From positions 1,364,001 through 1,428,000 of the forward strand of contig CP000053.1 in the NCBI GenBank assembly GCA_000012145.1: DNA of 64,000 bases, given 5' to 3'. The translations under genes and the position numbers were made by a program. Origin of the DNA: Rickettsia felis URRWXCal2. Its GTDB lineage: Bacteria; Pseudomonadota; Alphaproteobacteria; Rickettsiales; Rickettsiaceae. Below, piece after piece: positions 10,001 through 17,572 of this stretch. The notes under the pieces are model-generated. The model saw only the letters and a list, made by a program, of their open reading frames with translations. It was not told the origin of the DNA and made no database searches. Numbering within the stretch: position 1 is the first letter of the stretch; each line of letters starts with the position of its first letter.

Positions 10001-11045
10001 CCGTACCTGAAATATCTCCTGTGTATGTTCCCGTTCCAATAGTTACATTCCCGATAGTATTTGTAGTCAATTGACCGGCTCCAACTGCAGCATTACCGGT
10101 AAAGCCACCGGCAGCCTTAGCTACTACACCTGCATTATTTATTGTCAGATTAGTTGCACTAGATGCTCCGTTTATCGTAACAACCCCTGCTCCGTTAAGG
10201 TTTAAAGCCGTAATACCCGTCACAGGTCCAAGTGTAGCTGCTCCTAACACATTAACGGTACCGTTATTGTTAAGTTTTATTATACCGGCATTATTTACAA
10301 AATCCGTTTTTCCGGTAATATTAGTCACTGCAAGCGTAGTAGTATTCGTAAAATTGACCGGACCGTTAACAGTAGTAAGAGTTAAATTACCTGCTATACC
10401 TGTAGAAAGAGGAGTTGCTATATTAATTGCCGGCGTAATCGTGATATCACCGTTGCCAGCTAATATCATAGAATTTAAAGTATTCCCGCCGTTAATACCT
10501 AAATTATTCCCACCGGTTATCGTTAAAAGACCGCCGGTTGAGCTTAACTGAATTATACCGCTAGCCGCCGCACCGGGATCTAAATCCCCATTCATTGTAG
10601 CCGTTACGTTTCCGTTACTTGTAATATTTAATATTGAACCGGCATTATTGAATTTCATATTAGCAGTACTAATATTAAAATTTGCATTATTAGGTGTTAA
10701 TATATATGTCCCGATTCCGTTCCCATCGCCGATATTTATATTAGTAGCACTTGCCGAGGTAGCGGTTTGATCGGTAAAGTTACTATTTCCCGTAACGTTA
10801 AGAGTCGTAATACCGCTAAGGTTAATCCCTCCCTGTGCCTGAACGTTTCCTATAGTGCTAACCGAAGCTAGCTTATTAACGGCACCGAACGATCCTCCCT
10901 GAACGGTTAAAGCATTAGTGCCGTTTAAGGTTACATTACCGCCGCCGTCTGCGAAACCGTCTAAGTTACCGCCGAACGTTACGGCTTGTACGACAGGTGA
11001 AGCAACAACTAAACCGACCTTAGCACTTTCAAAATTAATTTGATT
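4059..11045 (-). CDS. Sca-family autotransporter, main part: passenger, Gly-rich linker, beta-barrel
   Basis: The larger part of a giant OmpA/OmpB-like surface cell antigen. Reading is open from about 11045; the first internal ATG is at 10658, giving 2199 residues. Residues 1 to about 1500 (from 10658) are a beta-helix passenger rich in G, N, T and V, including two near-identical blocks of about 130 residues. Residues about 1500-1870 are a Gly/Ser/Pro/Thr linker (GFGPNGPGTGG, VGTGGTSYNGPAS). Residues about 1918-2199 are an autotransporter barrel (GVWVSPYYGKAVQ ... GTLRLKVNF, ending in the expected aromatic F). It lacks its own signal peptide, which lies in the upstream part separated by a frameshift near 11045. 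Unless the shift is bypassed, this part would not be exported. Confidence 0.8.
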   Translation of the reverse strand, partial: NQINFESAKVGLVVASPVVQAVTFGGNLDGFADGGGNVTLNGTNALTVQGGSFGAVNKLASVSTIGNVQAQGGINLSGITTLNVTGNSNFTDQTATSASATNINIGDGNGIGTYILTPNNANFNISTANMKFNNAGSILNITSNGNVTATMNGDLDPGAAASGIIQLSSTGGLLTITGGNNLGINGGNTLNSMILAGNGDITITPAINIATPLSTGIAGNLTLTTVNGPVNFTNTTTLAVTNITGKTDFVNNAGIIKLNNNGTVNVLGAATLGPVTGITALNLNGAGVVTINGASSATNLTINNAGVVAKAAGGFTGNAAVGAGQLTTNTIGNVTIGTGTYTGDISGTVTFSGTGILNTTQVGGKADFVNNAGTINLASNGQLGAVTSTGGVSGTVNVLGAGTLGPVTGITALNLNGAGAVTINGASSATNLTINNAGVVATAAGGFTGNAAVGAGQLTTDTTGNVTVGTGTYTGDITGTATFTDAGVITTDQIGGQTDFAGKAGTVNVNDSGNLGVVTSSNAVNGNLVFLGGGNVNGAISNINTISIKGVAGNIVNFTQNVSAASLTFTNGATANLSGSLGTANNAVAVDFGAGGGVLEFSGTNSAGYLLNSPITNGNTGTLNVYTTGTTLTATDSSIGTVQTINIGQGNAAAAFTVDVSNKALTLESAINLNNTNSIFGLTTSKNQQVTFTNNVDGFVNVGNAGGIVNLSSTSNAPPNKNVLTLQGNVGNETLGTKANPLAVINVSGNVGVVGTNAKLGTNGLDVSNTAVLNIAAGGVFVDASLTSASINAINIGDAKAGPAVYALDAINVDFDLDAPGVAFKNDSSVLKLMTTSTDVNTPSTIYLTGNIDPGAANFGIVELNAENANTTLVINGVKNKGVNPILSLGTANHPLQQIKFSGLGTIEVTAINTKSIDVSVPQLAIGVVNADAFFSGATKLGVVQISGNMDFQNNAGTAIFASDTKNNIPALITGNITSTGGQPNGTVVFMDNGTIGTVGGNNTITNLAMLQAGADNSTVTINSGGNMSITEVQGTGTGNILFTQPTTLTGTITGNGVNLMFTGPSSVSGDIGSSTSKVGDITVSTDLLNCAGGVNAAYVILINGGDIKFNGAINILDISEGSSFFPFALAINPEDSLVIFDDSNAITYSGSIGTKGMVDVVQIDGGDVTIQGTVKTGSVSFTTTQSATLTLANTSVVGGATTTGNKIHTLAITGDLTTGTSPFGSDSNHLKTIQLNSDGKFTIDSQDVYSSVTTKTNNEGTAIFNADNGFTDDLGGENLNLKLVQFSSNKGTVKGDTYAKDITIDAGKSAVFTGYNSRSLDIAAATVGGVKVPRATTKFNYKTKIVSENFKGSSSDSSAEYTNAALVQAPINGGSHKFDDDVWLQKAVTGANVITFAPKKTAFIASNLGANTIVADQATMMFTGDNTKVNVGGNISGSNITFDLGNNQVTYTGSATPTGELIINVFYDTINAGQTGNANSGNIVLASGSTFDLSNVSSIKVFLTAQNNPSAIGEGSAYPVISAAGGSIIVGNAANLPFNVTANEGGFVRWQITGNSFVLLPIEPTGDVTVDNIIGKIIKAPPGSDAAKVANVLVNTPIDQRAAVIKHLLPLIERPSNEIHRVTTPLTPMGPLVGPSVGGGFNPIQPPPTSGSVVNNIYVPPTTPGGYDVTPSNPAGYNTPTTPVTGTGGFGPNGPGTGGNAPSGSVTGGVFTPNGPSVVAPSGPATGGSVGGFGPNGPGTGGTTGGNIGTGGGSPSVGTGGFGPNGPGTGGTTGGNIGTGGGSPSVGTGGASGSNVGTGGTSYNGPASGGSPAGYVPSTSATSGGSVGTGGTSYNGPASTGGVGNSGTTPSGTGSNVGTGSNSPAGGNSVYSPSTGSTRNNVGGYTPSVGQGGTSSNGSVTGGSVGTGGTSYGGAGSNGGVTNGGSSPYGNSGNPTTTSISPANNSNNIGGSSESGMPAIGSSRDNSSGTGSGGNSGSGISRSNANDGFNAAHDNTSTGTQEVGKRLKTLKDAAEDGANPAAEDATSRKRGAAAVGGGDCELDEGNANNSVYGVWVSPYYGKAVQKAFNGLSGYKAKSTGGSIGVDTVINDNIVLGAAYTRVDTKLRYQNAKSGNTTKVGTNMGSIYGLYYFVNNWFVEGVTTYSRSDIKTNELRNIIGGYETAHGKYHSTSYSGQVVGGYNYLWKETSFAPMAGLRFTKIKDSGYQEYGTSFQNLTIQKRQYNKVEGILGGEIKTTFYKDEFIIRPQVHAFINYDFKGKTPAIIADLNGLNEPLPVPTPKPTKMLYDLGAGVVVKKGRTEYGVHYGLNLAKKYHAQSGTLRLKVNF

Positions 11046-12708
11046 TCCTCCCGCTATAAAGATTTAAATTCGGATTATTGACCGCTAAAGTAAGAGCCGC
11101 TGTAGAGAAATTTGCTCCTATTTGAATAGCTTTAGCCGTAGCAATACTAGCATCAGTAGCCTTAAGAGTAGTATCTACCATGACACCACCATTGCCTGCT
11201 TGTAAAATAGGGCTTGAAAAAATATAAGAACCTACCGGATTAGAAAATGCTAACGTTGCCTCAAGATCATTATACTGCACTCCTGCTGTTGCAGTTAATG
11301 TTCCTCCTACTGCAGCTATCCCGTCAGCAGTAAAATTAAACTGATCAACCGTAACATTTCCCTGTAAATTAACAGGGTTATTCCCTTTAACATTCAATGT
11401 ATTAATCGCATGGTTGGCTCCTACATCACCGGTAACAGTACTACCACCAACAAAATTTAAGGTTGCCAGATTTCCCCCTATAATATCGTCTATATCCCCG
11501 GTTACTGTAACACCGTCATCCAATATAGCAGTCGCAGATTTACCGTTAAAATCCATATTGGAAGTTATGTTAGCGTTAAATTGTGATATAGAATTTGAAT
11601 TAAATTGTACTAAACCACCGGCACCCGTATTAAGCTGTGTTGTCCAAATAAGTTGTGTCTGACCGCCTAGCTTTGTCGGATCCTGCTGAATTATAATTTT
11701 TTGTGCAAAAATATTACTGCTAATAGTTGTTACATTTTCACCATCCGTAATAAAGGTATTAAATCTTTGGGTAGGGCTAGTCCCGACAGGTACAGTAATA
11801 TTCGTTGCAGAGGTTGATACGTGAAACGCTACTATACCTGCCGCATCATTCTTACTAGTTAGGGCTTCAGTAGCAAAAAACTGTGTACTTGCTCCATTTT
11901 CATTACTAAAGTCAGCTCGAGAAGTAGGATCTAAAAATACTAAATTTCCTATAGGGTTTACATCAATTGGATTGGGAAGATTATTTACATAATTATATAT
12001 AGCATTAGCACCAATATTGATTTTTCCAAGCCCTGTTGCCCAACTAATATCTTTTACTTGAAGATTTGAATTAACATTTACAATAGCTTTTAGTCCGTTT
12101 GTAATCGTGGTATCAGTAGTTTCAGCAGCAAAAACTATATCTCCATTATCTGCAGCTTGAATAGTTAATTGTCCGTTAGTACCCTGAAAATCTATATCAT
12201 TAATAAAATAAGTATCCGCAGGAACGTTGTTGCCGAGTCCAGGAGCAAACGGGTTAGCACCGCCCGCTGCATTTACGGCAGCTGCAGCTGCTGCTTGACT
12301 TGGAGCAACGCCGTTTAAAGTAACATTTGCTCCGGCAGGGATAGTCATATTTAATGAGTGATTTGCTAGAAGTAAATCCGGTGGAACGATACAGCCGACT
12401 ACTGTATTCTGCAGAAAAGTCATCGATAGACCGATAGCATTTACATATATACCGGCAATTGCATTCACATCGGCAGTAACGCTATCTGCATTATTAAACG
12501 TAAGCAGAGAACCGGGAGCAAAAGGAATGTTACCGCCGTTTTGATCCAAATTAACCCCGCTAGATAAAACCGCATCATCTGCTATCACGTCCCGGTTGTC
12601 TAGAGCTAAAGAGCTAGTACTCACAAGTATCATTGCCGCCGCCGAGGCTGTCGTAAACATGCCTTTTTTTATTAAATTTTTTAAAATATTTTTTCGTTGA
12701 GTTGACAT
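11035..12708 (-). CDS. Sca-family autotransporter, N-terminal part, truncated by frameshift
   Basis: 557-residue front part of the same autotransporter. The start has a strong AGGAGATGTT ribosome site. The N-terminus MSTQRKNILKNLIKKGMFTT followed by ASAAAMILVSTSSLALD is the long signal peptide typical of rickettsial Sca proteins. The rest is beta-helix passenger. Translation ends at 11035 after LNLYSGRKSN. Shifting one base near 11045-11054 (a GCGGGAGGA stretch) restores GGNQINFESAKVGL, which continues without interruption into the downstream part. Together the two would make about 2880 residues. Alone, this part would be a secreted passenger fragment without a barrel. Confidence 0.8.
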   Translation of the reverse strand: MSTQRKNILKNLIKKGMFTTASAAAMILVSTSSLALDNRDVIADDAVLSSGVNLDQNGGNIPFAPGSLLTFNNADSVTADVNAIAGIYVNAIGLSMTFLQNTVVGCIVPPDLLLANHSLNMTIPAGANVTLNGVAPSQAAAAAAVNAAGGANPFAPGLGNNVPADTYFINDIDFQGTNGQLTIQAADNGDIVFAAETTDTTITNGLKAIVNVNSNLQVKDISWATGLGKINIGANAIYNYVNNLPNPIDVNPIGNLVFLDPTSRADFSNENGASTQFFATEALTSKNDAAGIVAFHVSTSATNITVPVGTSPTQRFNTFITDGENVTTISSNIFAQKIIIQQDPTKLGGQTQLIWTTQLNTGAGGLVQFNSNSISQFNANITSNMDFNGKSATAILDDGVTVTGDIDDIIGGNLATLNFVGGSTVTGDVGANHAINTLNVKGNNPVNLQGNVTVDQFNFTADGIAAVGGTLTATAGVQYNDLEATLAFSNPVGSYIFSSPILQAGNGGVMVDTTLKATDASIATAKAIQIGANFSTAALTLAVNNPNLNLYSGRKSN

Positions 12709-12854
12709 AACATCTCCTAAATTTGGGCTTAATTTTCTAAATTATCAATTCGAGACTAGTATTCATTAAACAAATATAAATTTTCTGTATTTTGGAAGAT
12801 TTTTAAAAATCTTTGGTAAATGAGATTAAGATAAAAATTCTTAATATTTTCGCT

Positions 12855-12911
12855 AGGTTCTGTGAACATTTCTAATTAATTTGCTATTTTTTAGAGATGT
12901 TCACAGAACCT
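12855..12911. repeat. Short inverted repeat (family D)
   Basis: 57-base palindrome: aggttctgtgaacatttcta ending in the complementary ttagagatgttcacagaacct, about 150 bases upstream of the Sca start. The rest of the 720-base gap 12709-13429 is AT-rich and holds no gene that I can support, apart from a family A repeat at 13252-13344. Confidence 0.75.
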
Positions 12912-13251
12912 ATGTTGCACTTTTAAAAAAAGTTAATAATAAAATTAATTTTTTATTCAGAGCTTTAATTAGTATTAATAATAAAAGAGGATAAGATGAA
13001 ATGATTAATAATTATTAAAAGAATAAAAATTTTTCTAACTTATAATTTTGTTATATAAATAACACATTACTTTTAGTTGAAAAACATTAATTAAATACTA
13101 AAATATCTATAAAGATACTTACAAAATAAAGTATTTCCTAAATATAAAAAGTAATTATAAGTTACTTTTTCTTGTTTAAAATAAATTAAACTTTATGGAT
13201 TTTTTATAGAAATTCGGTAAATCGTATATAAAACTTAAGAAATACCCAAAC

Positions 13252-13344
13252 CGTCATTGCGAGAAGAAACTGCAAGTTTTGACGAAGCAATCTCAGGATA
13301 TTTGACAAGATTGCCACGCTCATTTACGTTCGCTCGCAATGACG
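13252..13344. repeat. Palindromic repeat, family A
   Basis: Begins cgtcattgcgagaag and ends with the complement ctcgcaatgacg. The middle holds the paired motifs gcaatctcagg and agattgccacg. It lies upstream of tRNA-Pro. The same palindrome recurs about 16 times in this window, always between genes. Confidence 0.85.
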
Positions 13345-13429
13345 ATATGAGCAAAATCTATAAATTTTTGCATAAAAAAATTGATTTGCTACGAATAATA
13401 GAGTATATAGTATAGACATAATTAATTCT

Positions 13430-13506
<77 letters not shown>

Positions 13507-13523
13507 TAAAAACATAAATTATA

Positions 13524-13739
13524 ATGTCAAAAGACGACCTCATTCAGTTTACAGGTACAGTACTTGAACTTTTACCTAATGCTACTTTTAGAGTAAAGCT
13601 TGAGAATGATTATGTAATTATTGCTCATACTTCCGGTAGGATGCGTAAAAATCGTATCAGAATATTACTAGGAGATAAAGTTACGGTAGAAATGACTCCT
13701 TATGATTTAACTAAGGGGCGTGTGATTCATCGTCACTAG
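13524..13739 (+). CDS. infA: Translation initiation factor IF-1
   Basis: 71-residue IF-1, the S1/OB-fold factor that occupies the 30S A site during initiation. Family signatures present are [39 protein letters not shown] and the ending [14 protein letters not shown]. The length is normal for the family. It follows tRNA-Pro and precedes maf by 11 bases, so infA and maf probably form an operon. Confidence 0.98.
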   Translation: MSKDDLIQFTGTVLELLPNATFRVKLENDYVIIAHTSGRMRKNRIRILLGDKVTVEMTPYDLTKGRVIHRH

Positions 13740-13750
13740 TCTTTATAAGT

Positions 13751-14362
13751 ATGAAGCAGAACAAAAAAAACCTACCGATTATATTAGCATCAAGCTCTCC
13801 TGCAAGAATTGAGTTACTAAACAGAATTAAAATTATCCCTTCACAAATTATTCCGGCAGATATAGACGAAACACCTAATTTGCGTGAATTACCCGCTCCC
13901 TTAGCCATAAGACTTGCTTACGAAAAAGCTATAAAAGTTGCATCTCAAATAGAGGAATCAGCTATAATTATAGCTGCCGATACGGTAGCGGCAGTAGGTA
14001 GAAGAATATTGCCGAAAGCTACTACTTATGAAGAAGTCAAGAATTGTATTAAGATGGTATCCGGACGTCGTCATCGTGTCTATACCGGTTTATGTATTAT
14101 CAAAAAAGAGAATGATCAGCTTACAGTTAGGCAAAAAATAGTTCAGACTATTGTTAAGTTCAAAAAATTAAGTGATGAAGAGATTAATTTTTATTGTTCT
14201 TTGGATGAGGGAATAGATAAAGCCGGCGGCTGTAAAATTTCCGGTTATGCAGAAGCTTTTATCTCATTTATTTCCGGCTCATATTCAAATGTTATGGGAT
14301 TACCTTTATTTGAAACGGTAAATGCTCTAACTTCTTTAGGTTTTAAGGTATATAATCGCTAA
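13751..14362 (+). CDS. maf: Maf-like nucleoside triphosphate pyrophosphatase
   Basis: 203-residue Maf/Ham1-fold enzyme, which in this family hydrolyses non-canonical or unmodified nucleoside triphosphates to monophosphates. Conserved motifs are the N-terminal [13 protein letters not shown], then [32 protein letters not shown], and the C-terminal [16 protein letters not shown] with [14 protein letters not shown]. The length and all core motifs are intact. The infA-maf order with close spacing points to co-transcription. Confidence 0.95.
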   Translation: MKQNKKNLPIILASSSPARIELLNRIKIIPSQIIPADIDETPNLRELPAPLAIRLAYEKAIKVASQIEESAIIIAADTVAAVGRRILPKATTYEEVKNCIKMVSGRRHRVYTGLCIIKKENDQLTVRQKIVQTIVKFKKLSDEEINFYCSLDEGIDKAGGCKISGYAEAFISFISGSYSNVMGLPLFETVNALTSLGFKVYNR

Positions 14363-14397
14363 TAGTCGGGACATTTTGCCCGCGTGGATACCCGAAT

Positions 14398-14504
14398 CGT
14401 CATTGCGAGGAGTTGCGTTAGCAACGACGCGGCAATCTCATAAGATAATATTAAAAAAACTCCTGAGATTGCCGCACCGGCATAAATGCCGGCTCGCAAT
14501 GACG
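14398..14504. repeat. Palindromic repeat, family A
   Basis: Ends cgtcattgcgaggagtt and ggctcgcaatgacg, with gcaatctca and tgagattgccgc inside. It lies between the convergent maf and dksA genes, where its hairpin could also slow transcription. Confidence 0.85.
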
Positions 14505-14520
14505 ACTCATATCCAACCGC

Positions 14521-14952
14521 TTAGTTTCCAGGCTCATCCAAATGACTTCTTTCATAATTTTCATGACGCTCTTGAGCTTCAATACATAATGCAGCAATAG
14601 GTCGTGCTTCTAATCTTTTTATACCTATTGGGTCGCCTGTTTCTTCACAGTAACCGTATTCCCCATTTTCAATACGTGATAATGCTTCTTCTATTTTACT
14701 CATTAATTTACAATATCTATTTCTACTACGAAGCTCAAAGGCTCTTTCTGTTTCATGAGTAGCACAATCGTTAAGATCTGATTCTTTTAAATTTTCTTCC
14801 TTTAAATGATTTAAAGTCTCTTGAGATTCATTTAATAAATCCTCTTTCCATCTTAAAAGTTTTTGTCTAAAATATTCTAGGTGATTAGGACACATATATT
14901 CTTCATCTTTAGAAGGTTTATATCCTGTAGGCAATTTAGGTGTTTCTAGCAT
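14521..14952 (-). CDS. dksA: RNA polymerase-binding transcription factor DksA
   Basis: 143-residue DksA/TraR family regulator that enters the polymerase secondary channel and works with ppGpp. A coiled coil at about residues 25-90 (EYFRQKLLRWKEDLL, ESDLNDCATHETERAFELR) carries acidic tip residues. The C-terminal zinc-finger region reads YGYCEETGDPIGIKRLEARP then IAALCIEAQERHE. Only one cysteine remains in each CxxC half, a reduced finger that I recall as common in alphaproteobacterial DksA. The gene is probably transcribed alone. Confidence 0.95.
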   Translation of the reverse strand: MLETPKLPTGYKPSKDEEYMCPNHLEYFRQKLLRWKEDLLNESQETLNHLKEENLKESDLNDCATHETERAFELRSRNRYCKLMSKIEEALSRIENGEYGYCEETGDPIGIKRLEARPIAALCIEAQERHENYERSHLDEPGN

Positions 14953-15059
14953 ATTAATATCTCAATATTAGCTTTAGTATATTATGTTTATAAGGTTTTT
15001 AAAATAAAATAATATATAACTTAAAACTAACGCAAGAAGATTATGAATATTAATATATT

Positions 15060-15977
15060 TTATTTTTTAATTGGATATGCGGTAGTATATACAGCCTCTA
15101 AATGCTTTATACTTGTTTTAGTATAGTTTTGTGTAGTAGATAGACTTTTATGACCTAATAGCTCTTGAATAGAGCGTAAATCTGCACCATGCTCAAGCAA
15201 ATGCGAAGCAAAACTATGCCTAAATGAATGAGCAGTTAAATGCTGCGGTAAACCATAAAAATGCTTTAATTTAATTAATTCACGATTAAATACCGGTGGC
15301 TGCAATTTCTTACCCTGCTTTCCTCTAAATATCGGTTCATTATCACCTAGCTTATACGGCAATATTTCTAAATATTGGGTAATTAAATTTTTAGCAATCG
15401 GTAACCACGGAATTATTCTTTCTTTACTACCTTTACCTATTATTCTTATAAATTCTAGATTTTGTAGATGAAGTTTCGTAATTGATAATGCCTCCGATAT
15501 ACGTAAACCTGAAGCATATATAAGAACAAGTAGGGCTTTATTTCTAAGCTCTACCCACTTAACATTCCCGTATTCTTCAATATGTTCAAGTGATATTACT
15601 ACATCATCCTCCGATAAAGCTTTTGGTAATAATTTAGTTTTTTTAGGAGATTTTATAGAAAAAATTATATGACTATTTAACTGTGTTGTTTTCTCTAAAA
15701 ACCTATAAAAATTTTTTACTGCAGATAAACCACGTGAAATTGAAGAAGTGGTAAAATTATCACAGTTACGTTTTGCAAGCCAACTTCGGATTAATCTTAT
15801 ATCTGCGGTTTTAATATGATTTATCGTTACAAGCTCTGAATTATAATAATTCATAAACTCAAGGAAATGCTTAAGGTCATTATTATAGGAAATTACTGTA
15901 TGATTAGAGTAATTTCTTTGCAAATCGAGGTATTTTTGCCACTTATCTATTAATTCTTGAATTGATGTATCTAACAT
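15060..15977 (-). CDS. xerC: Tyrosine recombinase XerC
   Basis: 305-residue site-specific recombinase that resolves chromosome dimers at dif with its partner. An N-terminal SAM-like domain (residues about 1-95) precedes the catalytic domain. Catalytic residues are visible: R159 (ASGLRISEA), K182, H250 and R253 ([12 protein letters not shown]), H276 (LLGHKSLS) and the nucleophile Y285 (TTQNYT). I prefer XerC over XerD because of the RHS and IQELLGH variants. The partner is not in the window. The gene stands alone between dksA and the divergent phasin gene. Confidence 0.85.
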   Translation of the reverse strand: MLDTSIQELIDKWQKYLDLQRNYSNHTVISYNNDLKHFLEFMNYYNSELVTINHIKTADIRLIRSWLAKRNCDNFTTSSISRGLSAVKNFYRFLEKTTQLNSHIIFSIKSPKKTKLLPKALSEDDVVISLEHIEEYGNVKWVELRNKALLVLIYASGLRISEALSITKLHLQNLEFIRIIGKGSKERIIPWLPIAKNLITQYLEILPYKLGDNEPIFRGKQGKKLQPPVFNRELIKLKHFYGLPQHLTAHSFRHSFASHLLEHGADLRSIQELLGHKSLSTTQNYTKTSIKHLEAVYTTAYPIKK

Positions 15978-16147
15978 TTATAAAAACTTAACTATTTTTA
16001 ATATTATTCTTAATGCTAACAATTATTGACTCATAATTTTATAAATGTTAGCATGAATTGAGGGTTTATGTTTACATATACGTAACCTATAAAAAACACA
16101 AAAAATTTTTTAAGTAAAAAATTTAATTTATTTTAGGAGAATGAATA

Positions 16148-16612
16148 ATGTTAAATAATACACAATTTTTAGATTTAATGAAATCCTATATGAATCCGGA
16201 ATTTTATATGAGTTCTATGAAAAATATCCCTAGTGTAGATCTTTCATCTATCACAAATACAATGCAAAGAGCTATGAATATTCTTTTAACAACTAATCAA
16301 ATTGCTACAGAAAGCATGCAATCTTTGCTTAAGAAAAATTCCGAGATTATACAAAATAATGTTAATACTATTTTGAATACTACTAAAGAAGCAGCAAATT
16401 CTAAAGATTTCAAACAAGCTAGTGAATGTCATCAAAAATGTTTAAAATCTATTTATGAAACATCTATGGATAATGCTAAGGAATTAGCAAGTATTGCTTA
16501 TGAGTCTTCAAACAAAATATTAGAAGCTGCAAATAAGCATATTGCCAAGAATGTTCATCATGCTTCTAATAATATGCAAAATATGGCAGAACAAGTACAA
16601 AAAAAACTTTAA
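16148..16612 (+). CDS. Phasin family protein
   Basis: 154-residue helical, amphipathic protein of the phasin family, which coats polyhydroxyalkanoate granules. Features are MQRAMNILLTTNQIATESMQ, long Asn/Lys/Ser-rich helices, and heptad patterns through NMQNMAEQVQKKL. There is no signal peptide. A TTTTAGGAGA ribosome site precedes the ATG. The link to phaC, 1 kb away on the other strand, supports the call. A divergent promoter region of 170 bases separates it from xerC. Confidence 0.82.
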   Translation: MLNNTQFLDLMKSYMNPEFYMSSMKNIPSVDLSSITNTMQRAMNILLTTNQIATESMQSLLKKNSEIIQNNVNTILNTTKEAANSKDFKQASECHQKCLKSIYETSMDNAKELASIAYESSNKILEAANKHIAKNVHHASNNMQNMAEQVQKKL

Positions 16613-16645
16613 TAAGAAATCTGCGTAATTTTTAACTATTTTTTT

Positions 16646-16762
16646 ATGTCATTCCTGCGAAAGCAGGAATCCATAATAAAGCGAGATAAATCGAGCTTTT
16701 AATTTCAGAAATTTGCTGTATTTATACTTTTTTCTGGATTCCCGCTTTCGCGGGAATGACAT
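16646..16762. repeat. Palindromic repeat, family B
   Basis: 117-base palindrome: atgtcattcctgcgaaagca at the left, and gctttcgcgggaatgacat at the right. The interior, aaagcgagataaatcgagct, is shared with the copies at 28189 and 29767. A half copy of family A (ggctgctcgcaatgacgg) follows directly. Confidence 0.85.
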
Positions 16763-16824
16763 AAAGGAGCCATATGGCTGCTCGCAATGACGGCTCGGTA
16801 TCGCACACAATAACGGCTTTCCCC

Positions 16825-17427
16825 TCAATTACTCGCTTTTCTGTTTAACCAATTTTGTAAATAAGACTCTGCTAGTTCCCGATCTTCTATAATAATTACA
16901 TTTTCAGCATTACGTTTATCAGCAGCAGCCGTGAAATTAAACGAGCCTGTTATTACTTTCTTTCTATCGATAATGATAACTTTATTATGAGCGATTCCCG
17001 GTACTTTATCTATGCCCACATCAATTTTTGCTCGTTGTAATTCATGCAATTTAGAAAATTTTTGCTTAAGATTACTACGATCAAGCAATATTCTAACTTT
17101 TACTCCTCGCATCTGTGCATTAATAAGTGCAGTAGTAATCAGTGCATCGCTCATACCGTATGCTTGCATATAAATAGATTCTTCAGCTCTATCTATCTGA
17201 TTTGCTATAAACTTAGTACAACCGGCAGGAGGAGTAAAACATGTACTAACTTTACTTCTTAAAAGCTCTGAAATATTGTAATGCTTTATTTTCGGTGCAG
17301 ATGAAGCTAATGATTTTTGATTTATTAGATTAGTAAAATAATCCGGATTCTGTCCATAAATACCTAAAGCAACTCCTAAGATAAAGGCAATAGATATTTC
17401 TATAAATTTATTATTTTTTCTCTTCAT
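16825..17427 (-). CDS. pld: Phospholipase D family protein Pld
   Basis: 200-residue single-HKD phospholipase D-superfamily protein. Rickettsial Pld has been linked to escape from the phagosome. An N-terminal hydrophobic segment (FIEISIAFILGVALGIYG) looks like a signal or anchor. The catalytic motif is HNKVIIIDRKKVITGSFNF with TAAADKRNAEN after it. With one HKD motif it should work as a dimer, as in the Nuc subfamily. The position beside phaC matches the conserved rickettsial gene order around pld as I remember it. It appears intact. Confidence 0.93.
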   Translation of the reverse strand: MKRKNNKFIEISIAFILGVALGIYGQNPDYFTNLINQKSLASSAPKIKHYNISELLRSKVSTCFTPPAGCTKFIANQIDRAEESIYMQAYGMSDALITTALINAQMRGVKVRILLDRSNLKQKFSKLHELQRAKIDVGIDKVPGIAHNKVIIIDRKKVITGSFNFTAAADKRNAENVIIIEDRELAESYLQNWLNRKASN

Positions 17428-17460
17428 AACTTATTTATATTTTAGGCGTTGTTTGCAAAT

Positions 17461-17556
17461 CGTCATTGCGAGGAAATTACAAAGTAATTAACGAAGCAAT
17501 CTCAGGAGTATTATTTCATGAGATTGCCACGCAGCCTACGGCTGCTCGCAATGACG
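17461..17556. repeat. Palindromic repeat, family A
   Basis: cgtcattgcgaggaaattac at the left and ggctgctcgcaatgacg at the right, in the gap between phaC and pld (both minus strand). The palindrome could form a hairpin in the phaC transcript. Confidence 0.85.
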
Positions 17557-17572
17557 AAATACGCCATAACAC

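Noticed and set aside
7723..10551. Several plus-strand open frames of 60-108 codons opposite the Sca passenger
   Set aside because: Low-complexity beta-helix codons leave few stops on the other strand. They show no start context and no family likeness.
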